Assembly: GCA_021821705.1 (NCBI GenBank)
Contig: JAKACE010000078.1
Span: 1-7,684 of the forward strand
DNA: 7,684 nt
Reading direction: 5' to 3'
From: Actinomycetes bacterium
Lineage (GTDB): Bacteria > Actinomycetota > Acidimicrobiia > Acidimicrobiales > Palsa-688
Part shown: piece by piece, positions 1 through 7,385 of the stretch
Layout: the number at the start of each line of letters is the position of its first letter
Numbering within the stretch: the first letter of the stretch is position 1
Program-made: the position numbers and the translations under genes
Notes under the pieces: generated by a model
Seen by the model: only the letters and a program-made list of their open reading frames with translations
Database searches by the model: none
Told to the model about the DNA's origin: nothing

Positions 1-1
1 C

Positions 2-664
2 GAGGTCGTGGCCGTTGTGGGGGCCACCGGCTCGGGTAAGACCACGATCCTGTCCCTCCTGGCACGCCTGTACGACCCGCAGGAGGGCACCGTGCGCCTC
101 GACGGCGTCGACCTGCGCCGCCTGCCTCTGGCTACGGTGCGCCAGGCCGTGGCCGTCGTGTTCGAGGAGAGCTTCCTCTTCGACGACACCATCGCCGCCA
201 ACCTGCGCGTGGGCCGCCCGGACGCCAGCGACGCCGAGCTGGAGAGGGCGATCGCCCTGGCCCAGGCGGACGAGGTGGTGGCCGCCCTGCCGGGGGGCCT
301 GTCGAGCTGTGTCGGCGAGCGCGGGATGTCGCTCTCGGGCGGCCAGCGCCAGCGCCTTGCCCTGGCCAGGGCGCTGCTGGCCGAGCCGCGCGTCCTTGTC
401 CTGGACGATGCCACCTCGGCGGTCGACGCACCGCGCGAGCTGCAGATGGTCCGGGCGCTGGCCCAGGCGCGCTCGGGCCGGACCACCATCATCATCTCGC
501 ACCGCCCTGCGACGATCGCCGCGGCCGACAGGGTGCTGCTCGTGGAGGGTGGCCGGGTCGTCGACCAGGGCACCCACGGCTCCCTGTGCGCCTCCAACCC
601 CACCTACCGCCACGTCCTCGGTCTCGACGACCCGGAACGCCGGGGGCCCGTGTGCGTCGCCTGA
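2..664 (+). CDS. ABC exporter half-transporter, C-terminal ATPase domain (5' partial)
   Basis: The reading frame is already open at the left edge, so only the last ~220 residues are present. The membrane domain (about 350-400 residues in this family) must lie outside the window. What remains is an ABC-exporter ATPase domain. Walker A GATGSGKT is at 20-43, a Q-loop-like stretch VFEES at 158-172, the signature LSGGQRQR at 332-355, Walker B LVLDDATSAVD near 395-427, and the H-loop histidine at 500-502. Two catalytic positions are altered. The residue after the Walker B aspartate is Asp (codon 407-409) instead of Glu, and the Q-loop position reads Glu (164-166) instead of Gln. This is the pattern of the degenerate subunit of heterodimeric exporters such as TM287 of TM287/288. 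The next gene, 50 bp downstream on the same strand, is the likely partner. It ends with TGA at 662-664. The substrate is unknown. Confidence 0.93.
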   Translation, partial: EVVAVVGATGSGKTTILSLLARLYDPQEGTVRLDGVDLRRLPLATVRQAVAVVFEESFLFDDTIAANLRVGRPDASDAELERAIALAQADEVVAALPGGLSSCVGERGMSLSGGQRQRLALARALLAEPRVLVLDDATSAVDAPRELQMVRALAQARSGRTTIIISHRPATIAAADRVLLVEGGRVVDQGTHGSLCASNPTYRHVLGLDDPERRGPVCVA

Positions 665-704
665 CCGGTTCCAGCCGCCCCAGGGTGGGAGCTGCGGAGG
701 CCCC

Positions 705-710
705 GGAGGG
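705..710 (+). promoter_or_regulatory. Probable ribosome binding site of the second ABC gene
   Basis: GGAGGG lies 4 bases before the GTG at 715. It is the best Shine-Dalgarno match among the in-frame starts and is the reason for choosing 715. The DNA here is GC-rich, so a chance match is possible. Confidence 0.45.
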
Positions 711-714
711 CCCG

Positions 715-2574
715 GTGCCGCCCCGGCCCTCCGCTCCGACCCGGAGCCGGGGAGGCCGCGCCCGTAGGCAAGACGGCACGGCGCCGGCGCACCCCGGGCC
801 GCCGCGTCCCCAGCGCATGCTGCGCCCGCTGATCAGCTCGCTGCGTCCCTACCGGCGCCGGCTCGCCGTCGCCGTAACAGTCCTGCTGGCCGCCCTCGGC
901 GCCACCCTGGCCGGCCCGGCCCTGGTCGGCTACGCCATAAACGACGGGCTCGTGCACCACCACTCGGTCCGCACGGTCGACATAGCGGGCGCCGCCTACG
1001 TCGGGGTGAGCCTGGCCTACTTCTTCCTCACCCGGTGGCAGACGCTGCTCGTCTCCGGTACGGGCGAGGCGTACCTCAACGGCCTACGCAAGCAGGTCTT
1101 CAGCCACCTGCTCACCCAACCGCTCGCCTTCTTCGAGTCGGAGAGCTCAGGCCAGCTGCTCTCGCGGATGACGGCTGACATCGACGTGCTCGAGAGCCTG
1201 GTGCAGAGCGGCCTTTCGAGCTTCGTCACCAGCATCGGGTTGTTCGTCTCGGTCATGGTGGTCCTGGCCGTCATGTCACCACTGCTCTGGCTGGTGGTGG
1301 TGGTGTCCCTGGTGCCGGCAGTGCTGGCCGCTGCGCGCTACCGCACCCGGTCGACCAGGGCCTATGGGCGAGTACGAGAGCTGATAGGCGACGCGCTCGC
1401 AGCCCTTGACGAGAACCTGGCCGGGGTGCGGGTGGTCCAGGCCTTCCGTCAGGAGAAGGCGACCATCGAGCGCTTCAAGGCGGTCAACGCCACCCAGCTG
1501 GAGGGCGAGCTCGACACCGTCCGCCTGGCGTCGCGGTTCTTCCCCAAGGTGGAGTGGTCGGGCGTCATGTCGACCGTCGTCGTCCTCGTGGCCGGCGCCC
1601 TGATGGTCAGGGCCCAGATCGTCAGTGTCGGTACCGTTGCCGCCTTCGTGCTGTACCTGGCCAACCTGTTCAACGCCATCACCAGCCTCTCGTCGCTGTT
1701 CGACCTGCTCCAGTCCTCGGGTGCGGCCCTGGCAACGGTGTACGCCCTGCTCGAGGTGGAGCCCACCATGACCAGCCCGTCCCGGCCCCGCTCCTTGCCG
1801 GGCTCAGGCGTCTTGGAGCTGGACGGGGTCCACTTCGCCTACCACGCTGCCGGCGACGGCGACCCCGGCCAGGGTGCCCGGCTCGTGCTGGAGGGGGTCG
1901 ACCTGAGGGTGGAGGTCGGCGAGCGCCTGGCACTGGTCGGGCCCACCGGTGGGGGCAAGTCGACGCTGGCCAAGCTGGCCGGGCGCCTCTACGACCCCAT
2001 CTCCGGCTCGGTGCGTTTCGGTGGGGTCGACCTGCGTGAGGCGCTGGTGGCCCACGTGCGCGAACGCATCGTCGTCCTGCCCCAGGAGGGCTTCCTCTTT
2101 CGGGGCACGGTCCTCGACAACGTGGCCCTGGGCAGGCCGGGGGCCACGGCGCAGGAAGCCCGCCGGGCACTGTCACAGGTGGGCCTGGACGATTGGGTGG
2201 CCGGCCTCCCCCACGGAGAGGACACCGACGTGGGCGAGCGCGGCGCCCATCTCTCGGCTGGGGAGCGCCAGCTCGTGAGCCTGGCCCGAGCCGCCCTCAC
2301 CGACCCGGCCGTCATCATCATGGACGAGGCCACTTCCAGCATCGACCCCGGGACCGAGCGGCGGACGGAGCGGGCGCTGGCCCGGCTGATCGAGGGCAGG
2401 ACGGTGATCGTAGTGGCCCACCGCCTCGACGCCGCCGAAAAGGCCGACCGGGTGGCGGTCGTGCGCGACCGGGGCCTGGCGGAGCTCGGCACCCACGACG
2501 AGCTGGTGGACGCCGGCGGGCACTATGCCCGGCTATACCAGGCCTGGACGGGCCACCCGAGCGGCGAGGACTAG
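715..2574 (+). CDS. ABC exporter half-transporter (membrane domain plus ATPase)
   Basis: This is a complete type IV ABC exporter subunit of 619 residues if it starts at GTG 715. The first ~45 residues are Pro/Arg-rich. Six hydrophobic segments follow at about 50-75, 88-107, 170-187, 190-206, 279-298 and 302-322. The ATPase domain starts near 365. It has Walker A GPTGGGKS (409-416), Q-loop Gln457, signature LSAGERQ (513-519), Walker B MDEATSSID with Asp537 and catalytic Glu538, and H-loop His569. Its own ATP-binding and catalytic residues are intact but its signature deviates from LSGGQ. The upstream half-gene shows the reverse, so the two fit a heterodimer with one working and one degenerate ATP site. 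The start is uncertain. The frame is open from 586 (ATG inside the upstream gene), with other choices at GTG 652, GTG 685 and ATG 817. ATG 817 gives 585 residues and still keeps the whole membrane domain, but has no visible ribosome binding site. The substrate (drug, lipid or peptide) cannot be told. Confidence 0.92.
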   Translation: MPPRPSAPTRSRGGRARRQDGTAPAHPGPPRPQRMLRPLISSLRPYRRRLAVAVTVLLAALGATLAGPALVGYAINDGLVHHHSVRTVDIAGAAYVGVSLAYFFLTRWQTLLVSGTGEAYLNGLRKQVFSHLLTQPLAFFESESSGQLLSRMTADIDVLESLVQSGLSSFVTSIGLFVSVMVVLAVMSPLLWLVVVVSLVPAVLAAARYRTRSTRAYGRVRELIGDALAALDENLAGVRVVQAFRQEKATIERFKAVNATQLEGELDTVRLASRFFPKVEWSGVMSTVVVLVAGALMVRAQIVSVGTVAAFVLYLANLFNAITSLSSLFDLLQSSGAALATVYALLEVEPTMTSPSRPRSLPGSGVLELDGVHFAYHAAGDGDPGQGARLVLEGVDLRVEVGERLALVGPTGGGKSTLAKLAGRLYDPISGSVRFGGVDLREALVAHVRERIVVLPQEGFLFRGTVLDNVALGRPGATAQEARRALSQVGLDDWVAGLPHGEDTDVGERGAHLSAGERQLVSLARAALTDPAVIIMDEATSSIDPGTERRTERALARLIEGRTVIVVAHRLDAAEKADRVAVVRDRGLAELGTHDELVDAGGHYARLYQAWTGHPSGED

Positions 2575-2593
2575 GGCTTCGGCGTTCGAGCCC

Positions 2594-2605
2594 GGGGCGC
2601 GCCCC
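2594..2605. terminator. Possible hairpin between convergent genes
   Basis: This is a perfect 12-base GC palindrome (ggggcgcgcccc) starting 20 bp after the stop of the ABC gene. Flanking CGAG (2587-2590) and CTCG (2607-2610) could add to the stem. There is no T-run on either side, so it is not a classic intrinsic terminator. It may end transcription weakly or be chance in GC-rich DNA. Confidence 0.25.
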
Positions 2606-2636
2606 CCTCGGCTTTCACCCCTGGCATTTGCAACGG

Positions 2637-2655
2637 CGGGCATGGCCGGTGCCCG
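2637..2655. terminator. Possible bidirectional terminator hairpin
   Basis: The arms CGGGCA and TGCCCG (6 bp) flank a 7-base loop. The hairpin lies 26 bp beyond the priA stop (minus strand) and about 60 bp beyond the ABC stop. Its place between two convergent genes suits a shared terminator. No T-run follows on either strand, so support is weak. Confidence 0.25.
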
Positions 2656-2680
2656 TGGCGGAGCGGTGCCAAGGCGGTGC

Positions 2681-4597
2681 TCAGAGCCGGGGTGGCCCGA
2701 CTTCCACCCGCACCCTCTGCGCCGGGCGACCGGCGGCGGCCAGGGCGTCGGCGAGAGCGGCGTGGTCCGGTGCCCGCACCAGCCAGGTGCCAGGCGCGGC
2801 GGCCACCACCTCGACCATGCCTGCGCCGGCAGGCAGGCCAGGGCCGGGCACACCGGCCACAGGCAAGCCGGCGGCCTGCCCAGCGGCGACCGGCAAGCCC
2901 ACGGCTGGCAGACCCGCAGCCGCTACGGCGCCGCTGGCCCCCAGCCGCTCCACCAGCTCGGCTGCTCCAGGCCCGCTCAGCAGGGCCAGGGCGCTGAAAG
3001 GAGGCAGGCGCAGGTCGCGGCGCAGCGGCTCCTCCCAGGCCGCCAGCCGTGCCGGGTCGCCCGAGGCCGCGGCCATGATGACCGGGTGCTCGGGCATGCG
3101 AGTCTGCACGACGATGCGGCCGCCGTGGCCGCGGCCACCGAGCAGCCGGCTGGCCCGGGCCAGGAGGGCCAAAGCCTGCTCGCCTGCCCGGTAACGGGGG
3201 GCGAGCAGTTCCTGGTCGAAGTCGAGGAACACCACCGCCCCCACCCTGGCGCCTCGCGCCAGTTCCCCGGCCCGGTGCAGCACCGCCTCCGTGCCCACCA
3301 GGACGGGCGCGTCCGGCAGCGGGCCCGACCCCGCCGAGACCTCGCCGACATCGCTGCCGGCCAGGGCCTCCAGCTGCTCCCGAGCCCTGCTTATACCCAC
3401 CTTCAACAGCCGCAGCGCCGTCGAGCCGCACGAGGCACAGACCTGAGGACGCGAAGTCCCGCAGCGCCGGCACACCAGCAGGTCGCCGTCGAGGGCCACC
3501 GCGCTCGAGCACTGCTCACACCTGGCCACCTCTCGGCAGGCAGCGCAGTCGAGAAGCTGAGCACGGCCCTTGCGGTTGAGGACGCACACGACCCGGCCTC
3601 CGCCACGGTGCAAGCGCTCCACCAGGGCCTGAGGGAACAAACCGGAACGAGGGTCCTCCAGGCGCAGATCCACCACGTCGAGCGGGGCCCAGCCCGAACG
3701 CTCCCGCACAGCTCCCCCGGTGTGGACTTCGTCGGCGGCCACGAGCAGCTCGAGCGTGGGGCATGCCGACACCCAGAAGCAGGGGACGCCGGCGTCGGCG
3801 GCCCGGCGGGCCGCAACGGTGGGAGCATCCCAGGTCGGTGCCTGCTCCTGGTGATGAGCCTCGTCGTGGGCGTCGAGCACGACGACCGAAGCCATGCCCG
3901 GGCACGGGGCCCAGACCGCCGCCCTGGCCCCTATCACCACCGCCGACCCGGCTCTGGCCTGGGGCCAGTCCCCCGGCACCAGCGCCACCGGGATGCCCCG
4001 AGCCCGCAGGGCAGCGGCGCCGGCTTCGGCCCGGCCCGTGCTCGGCGCCACAACCAGCACGGGCCCCCGCCGCGCCGCCGCCTCCACCAGTCCCGTCGCT
4101 CCCTCGGCTGGAGCGCACCTCAGCAGGTGGGTACCGGCCAGGGCTTCGGCCACGACGGAGGGCCACGGGCCATCGCCATCGCCCCCGGCCACGTGCGACG
4201 CGGCCCCGGGCGGCCGGGACCGCCATTCCAGCCGTGGAGAAGGCAGGGCCTTGACCAGCGTGGCACTGGTGGCGGTGGTCAGGACCGACCTGCGGCGCCC
4301 CGCCCAGCGCCACCCTGCCCAGCCAGCCAGGTCGAGCACGCTGGCCTCGGGGCCCCATCCGAGCACACCGGCCAGGGGTCGCAGGGCCATGCCCTCGGGC
4401 GGCCGGACCGGGTAGGCGAGCACCCAAGCGCGCGCCCGCCGGGCCTGAAGCGGCACCCTTACCACCGAACCGGCCCGGAGCCCGCCGGCCATCGTCTCGG
4501 GGACGGCATAGTCGAGCTCGCGCTCGAAACCGGCCACGTCCGGCAGGACCCGGACGGCCTCCGCCCCGCCGAAAGGGGCCGGTGGGCCATCACGCAC
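2681..4597 (-). CDS. priA: PriA-like primosomal protein N', helicase motifs degenerate
   Basis: The 638 residues match the PriA replication-restart family, which recognises stalled forks and reloads the replisome. The N-terminal DNA-binding part begins with VRVLPDVAGF...LDYAVPE (residues 15-33). Four CxxC pairs for zinc follow (Cys351/354, 360/363, 376/379, 387/390). The late helicase-like part includes GTEAVLH (435-441), VVFLDFDQELL and VVQTRMPEHP. The ATPase motifs are gone. The Walker A region reads CAPAEGATGL (161-170) instead of a GxTGSGKT type, and the DEEH box region reads LDAHDEAH (241-248). Actinobacterial PriA proteins are known to lack a working helicase, so this is probably a structural restart protein and not a pseudogene. 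Residues about 556-594 form a GLP-rich low-complexity stretch. The start is GTG 4597. An in-frame TGA two codons upstream (4601-4603) rules out a longer protein. No clear ribosome binding site is seen. Upstream is metK. Downstream, where fmt is common in actinobacteria, there is a convergent ABC gene. Confidence 0.9.
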   Translation of the reverse strand: MRDGPPAPFGGAEAVRVLPDVAGFERELDYAVPETMAGGLRAGSVVRVPLQARRARAWVLAYPVRPPEGMALRPLAGVLGWGPEASVLDLAGWAGWRWAGRRRSVLTTATSATLVKALPSPRLEWRSRPPGAASHVAGGDGDGPWPSVVAEALAGTHLLRCAPAEGATGLVEAAARRGPVLVVAPSTGRAEAGAAALRARGIPVALVPGDWPQARAGSAVVIGARAAVWAPCPGMASVVVLDAHDEAHHQEQAPTWDAPTVAARRAADAGVPCFWVSACPTLELLVAADEVHTGGAVRERSGWAPLDVVDLRLEDPRSGLFPQALVERLHRGGGRVVCVLNRKGRAQLLDCAACREVARCEQCSSAVALDGDLLVCRRCGTSRPQVCASCGSTALRLLKVGISRAREQLEALAGSDVGEVSAGSGPLPDAPVLVGTEAVLHRAGELARGARVGAVVFLDFDQELLAPRYRAGEQALALLARASRLLGGRGHGGRIVVQTRMPEHPVIMAAASGDPARLAAWEEPLRRDLRLPPFSALALLSGPGAAELVERLGASGAVAAAGLPAVGLPVAAGQAAGLPVAGVPGPGLPAGAGMVEVVAAAPGTWLVRAPDHAALADALAAAGRPAQRVRVEVGPPRL

Positions 4598-4650
4598 TGC
4601 TCAGGGTGGCAGCCACGACGGCCGGCAAGACCGGTCCCGAAGCCCGGCCG

Positions 4651-4695
4651 GCCCGGCTCGGGCATGGCCGGCTCCGGGAGGGCCGGCTCGGGAGG
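4651..4695. repeat. Three 15-bp near-tandem repeats in the metK-priA gap
   Basis: Units run at 4651-4665, 4666-4680 and 4681-4695, with a consensus near GGCCGGCTCGGGAG plus one base. They differ at only a few positions, and a decayed fourth unit may follow at 4696-4710. They lie between metK and priA, 54 to 98 bp before the priA start. The function is unknown. They could be a protein-binding cluster or simple slippage in GC-rich DNA. The 180-bp gap holds no gene I can support. Confidence 0.6.
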
Positions 4696-4711
4696 GGCCG
4701 GGGCCCGGGCC

Positions 4712-4732
4712 GGCAGGTGCAGCGCGCCTGCC
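4712..4732 (-). terminator. Possible hairpin downstream of metK
   Basis: The arms GGCAGG and CCTGCC (6 bp) flank a 9-base loop about 45 bp past the metK stop on the minus strand. No T-run follows. It might weaken read-through from metK into priA. The evidence is structure and position only. Confidence 0.25.
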
Positions 4733-4777
4733 GAGCCGGTCGGGGACGACCCCTGGCGGTGCCGCCCCCGTGGCGCA

Positions 4778-5971
4778 TCAGAGGCCCACAGCCCGCTTGA
4801 ACTCGGCCAAGCGGCTGGTGACCTCCCAGGTCAGCTCCTTGTCGGGCCGCCCGAAGTGCCCGTAGGTGGCGGTGCGCCGGTAGATCGGGCGGCGCAGGTC
4901 GAGGTCCCTGATGATGGCAGCGGGGCGCAGGTCGAACACCTCTTCCACGGCTTTGAGGACCCGCGCCGGGTCCACGGTCTCGGTGCCGAAGAGCTCTACC
5001 ATCAGCGACACGGGCCGGGCCACCCCGATGGCGTAGGCGATCTGCACCTCGCAGCGAGCCGCGGCGCCCGAGGCGACGACGTGCTTGGCCACCCAACGGG
5101 CGGCGTAGGCGCCGGAGCGGTCGACCTTGGAGGGATCCTTGCCCGAGAAGGCGCCGCCGCCATGGCGGGCCGCCCCGCCGTAGGTGTCGACGATGATCTT
5201 TCGCCCGGTCAGGCCGGCATCGGCGCTGGGGCCTCCGTGCTCGAAGCGGCCCGTCGGGTTGGCCAAGATCTCGTAATGGTCGTCGGCGTACTCGGGCGGC
5301 ACGATGGGGGCCACGACGTGGTCGCGCAGGTCGGGCTTGAGCAGGGTCTCGAGGTCCACAGTCGGCCTGTGCTGGGTCGAGACCAGCACCGTCTCGAGCC
5401 TTACAGGGCGCCCGTCCTCGTACTCGAACGTGACCTGTGTCTTGCCGTCCGGGCGCAGGTAGGGCAGTACCCCGGCCTTGCGCACCTGGGCCAGGCGCTG
5501 GGCGAGGCGGTGGGCCAGCCAGATCGGCACCGGCATGAGGTCGTCCGTCTCGTCGCAGGCGTAGCCGAACATCATGCCCTGGTCCCCGGCCCCCTGGCTG
5601 AACAGGACATCCTCGCCGCTCACGCCGTGGCGGACCTCGTAGGCGTTGTCGACGCCGATGGCGATGTCGGGCGACTGCTGGCCGATGGACACCGCCACAC
5701 CACAGGTGTGGCCGTCGAAACCCATCTCGGAGCTGGTGTAGCCGATCGAGGTCACGACTTCGCGCACGATCTGGGGGATCTCCACATAGGCGTCGGTTGT
5801 GATCTCGCCGGCCACGACGACAAGGCCGGTGGTCAGCAATGTCTCGCAGGCAACCCGCGACCGGGGATCCTGGTCGATGATGGCGTCGAGGATGGCGTCC
5901 GATATCTGGTCGGCCATCTTGTCGGGGTGGCCCTCGGTCACCGACTCGGACGTGAACACCCAGCGCCTCAT
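4778..5971 (-). CDS. metK: S-adenosylmethionine synthetase (methionine adenosyltransferase)
   Basis: This cytosolic enzyme makes S-adenosylmethionine from methionine and ATP, releasing phosphate and diphosphate, and supplies the cell's methyl donor. The 397 residues match the usual bacterial length and all three domains are present. Visible motifs are TEGHPDK (12-18, with the ATP-site His15 and metal ligand Asp17), ACETLLTTG (41-49, Glu43 at the potassium-site position), the mobile-loop region [11 protein letters not shown] (97-107), [12 protein letters not shown] (127-138), DGKTQV (175-180) and the phosphate-binding [16 protein letters not shown] (271-286). The start at ATG 5971 is preferred over an in-frame start 18 codons upstream (6025). 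[18 protein letters not shown] is the typical family N terminus, and an AAGGAG site sits 7 bases before it. It lies 85 bp after coaBC on the same strand, so co-transcription is likely. I see no SAM riboswitch in that gap. Confidence 0.98.
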   Translation of the reverse strand: MRRWVFTSESVTEGHPDKMADQISDAILDAIIDQDPRSRVACETLLTTGLVVVAGEITTDAYVEIPQIVREVVTSIGYTSSEMGFDGHTCGVAVSIGQQSPDIAIGVDNAYEVRHGVSGEDVLFSQGAGDQGMMFGYACDETDDLMPVPIWLAHRLAQRLAQVRKAGVLPYLRPDGKTQVTFEYEDGRPVRLETVLVSTQHRPTVDLETLLKPDLRDHVVAPIVPPEYADDHYEILANPTGRFEHGGPSADAGLTGRKIIVDTYGGAARHGGGAFSGKDPSKVDRSGAYAARWVAKHVVASGAAARCEVQIAYAIGVARPVSLMVELFGTETVDPARVLKAVEEVFDLRPAAIIRDLDLRRPIYRRTATYGHFGRPDKELTWEVTSRLAEFKRAVGL

Positions 5972-5978
5972 GTGTTGG

Positions 5979-5984
5979 CTCCTT
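5979..5984 (-). promoter_or_regulatory. Ribosome binding site of metK
   Basis: The minus strand reads AAGGAG, then 7 bases, then ATG at 5971. It is the strongest Shine-Dalgarno match I found in the window. It decides the metK start against the upstream in-frame candidate at 6025. Confidence 0.85.
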
Positions 5985-6056
5985 GTCTCGCTCTCAACTG
6001 CAACGGGCAGCCCTTGCGCCGCCACCGGCCGGGCCCCGTCGTCCCGGTGAGGGCCG

Positions 6057-7385
6057 TCAGGACCGGCCGCTGGCTGGCAGCAGCTGGGCAGCCATGTCCA
6101 CCAGCCGGGTGGCCAGCACCCGCTTGTCGACCAGTCCCAGCTCCACGACCTGTCCGCGAGACACGATAACAGCGCTGCTGAGGTCCTGACCGAAGCCGGC
6201 CTCGGGGCCGCCGACGTCGTTGGCGACGATCAGATCGGCCCCCTTGGCCTCCAGCTTCGCCCGGCCCAGGGCCACCAGCCTGTCTCCCGAGGCGGTCTCG
6301 GCGGCGAAGCCGACGAGCACCTGCCCGGGGCGGCGCCGCCGGCCCAGTTCGGCCAGGATGTCTTCGGTGGGCACCAGCGTGAGCACCATGGGCCCGGGTG
6401 ACTTCTTGATCTTGGTGGCCGCCGGGCTCTGGGCCGTGTAGTCCGCCACCGCCGCTGCCATCACCACGATGTGGGCGGCATCGGCGGCGGCGTGCACCGC
6501 CGCTGCCATCTCCGACGCCGTCGCCACGCGCTCTAGCGCTGCCATCCCCTCGGGCGGCGGCACCTCGCTGGCAGTTACCAGGGTGACGTGGGCGCCTCGG
6601 GCCGCCAGCTCGGCGGCGATGGCATAGCCCTGCTTGCCCGAACTGCGGTTGCCGAGGTAGCGCACCGGGTCGAGCGGCTCGCGGGTACCACCGGCTGTGA
6701 CAAGGGCCCTGATGCCGGCCAGGGCAAGAACCGCCTGGCCGGCCCGGCCGGCCAGGGCCGCACCGGGCGAGGTGAGGTTCTCGGCGCCCACACCGGGCCG
6801 GCCGGGCGCGCTCTCCCCCCTGCCCAGCAGGCGGGCCAGCTCCGCCACGACCGCGGCAGGCTCCGGCAGGCGGCCCCGGCCCATGTCGCCGCCGGCAAGG
6901 CGCCCCTCATCGGGCTCCATCACCCAGGTGCCGCGCCGGCGCAGGGTCGCTACGTTGTCGCGGACGGCGGGGTGCTCCCACATCTCGGTGTGCATGGCAG
7001 GGCACACGAGCACCGGTGCCCTGGTGGCCAGCAAGGTGGCGACAAGCAGGTCCGAGGCGATGCCGGCGGCGTAGCTGCCGAGAAAACGGGCGGTAGCCGG
7101 GGCCACCAGGACGGCGTCGGCCCGGCGGGCGAGGCTGGTGTGGGGAGAGGGCTCCGGCGAGCCCGGTCCCAGCAGCGACGTGCGCACCGGCTCGTCCGCC
7201 AGGGCGCTGAAGGTGAGCTCGCCGACAAAGCGCGTCGCGCCCCGGGTGAGCACCGGGCTGACGAGAGCCCCGGCATCGGTCAGCCGGCGGCATATCTCGA
7301 CCGCCTTGTACGCAGCTATGCCGCCGCAGACTCCAAGCACCACCCGCTTGCCGGAAAGCTCGCCGGCGGGGCCCGCCGCGCTCAC
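6057..7385 (-). CDS. coaBC: Bifunctional phosphopantothenoylcysteine decarboxylase / phosphopantothenate-cysteine ligase
   Basis: This enzyme performs two successive steps of coenzyme A synthesis. CoaB joins 4'-phosphopantothenate to cysteine using CTP, and the FMN-dependent CoaC decarboxylates the product to 4'-phosphopantetheine. The protein has 442 residues. The CoaC domain (about 12-188) shows [10 protein letters not shown] (18-27), catalytic His82 in [16 protein letters not shown] (94-99) and PAMHTEMW (129-136). The CoaB domain (about 225-437) shows [13 protein letters not shown] (230-242), GNRSSGKQG (245-253, Asn246 at the E. coli Asn210 position), AAAVADY (310-316), KIKK (325-328), GFAAET (359-364) and [10 protein letters not shown] (381-390). 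An Ala/Gly/Pro-rich linker (about 189-224) joins them, with ALAG occurring twice. PAMH replaces the PAMN of E. coli, and Gly165 stands where E. coli has Cys158. I recall both from mycobacterial CoaBC, so they look like lineage traits. The GTG start overlaps the rpoZ stop as GTGA, which suggests translational coupling. Confidence 0.97.
   Translation of the reverse strand: MSAAGPAGELSGKRVVLGVCGGIAAYKAVEICRRLTDAGALVSPVLTRGATRFVGELTFSALADEPVRTSLLGPGSPEPSPHTSLARRADAVLVAPATARFLGSYAAGIASDLLVATLLATRAPVLVCPAMHTEMWEHPAVRDNVATLRRRGTWVMEPDEGRLAGGDMGRGRLPEPAAVVAELARLLGRGESAPGRPGVGAENLTSPGAALAGRAGQAVLALAGIRALVTAGGTREPLDPVRYLGNRSSGKQGYAIAAELAARGAHVTLVTASEVPPPEGMAALERVATASEMAAAVHAAADAAHIVVMAAAVADYTAQSPAATKIKKSPGPMVLTLVPTEDILAELGRRRRPGQVLVGFAAETASGDRLVALGRAKLEAKGADLIVANDVGGPEAGFGQDLSSAVIVSRGQVVELGLVDKRVLATRLVDMAAQLLPASGRS

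Noticed and set aside
586..714. Long overlap of the second ABC gene with the first (start at 586)
   Set aside because: A 79-bp overlap with no membrane or ATPase content in the added residues is unlikely. A better ribosome binding site exists before 715.
3516..4427. Minus-strand frame of about 300 codons inside priA
   Set aside because: It is an out-of-frame shadow of priA with low-complexity Arg/Gly composition.
2681..4597. priA as a pseudogene because its Walker A and DEEH motifs are missing
   Set aside because: The frame is intact over 638 codons and all zinc cysteines are kept. Loss of these motifs is normal in actinobacterial PriA.
5972..6056. SAM riboswitch in front of metK
   Set aside because: The 85-bp gap contains a ribosome binding site but no recognisable SAM aptamer arrangement. 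Small GC-rich inverted repeats such as ACCGG/CCGGT look like chance.
2525..6169. Open plus-strand frame of about 1,200 codons opposite priA and metK
   Set aside because: It is antisense to two clearly recognised genes, shows no protein family, and is rich in Arg, Gly, Pro and His. Long antisense frames are expected in very GC-rich coding DNA, where stop codons are rare.
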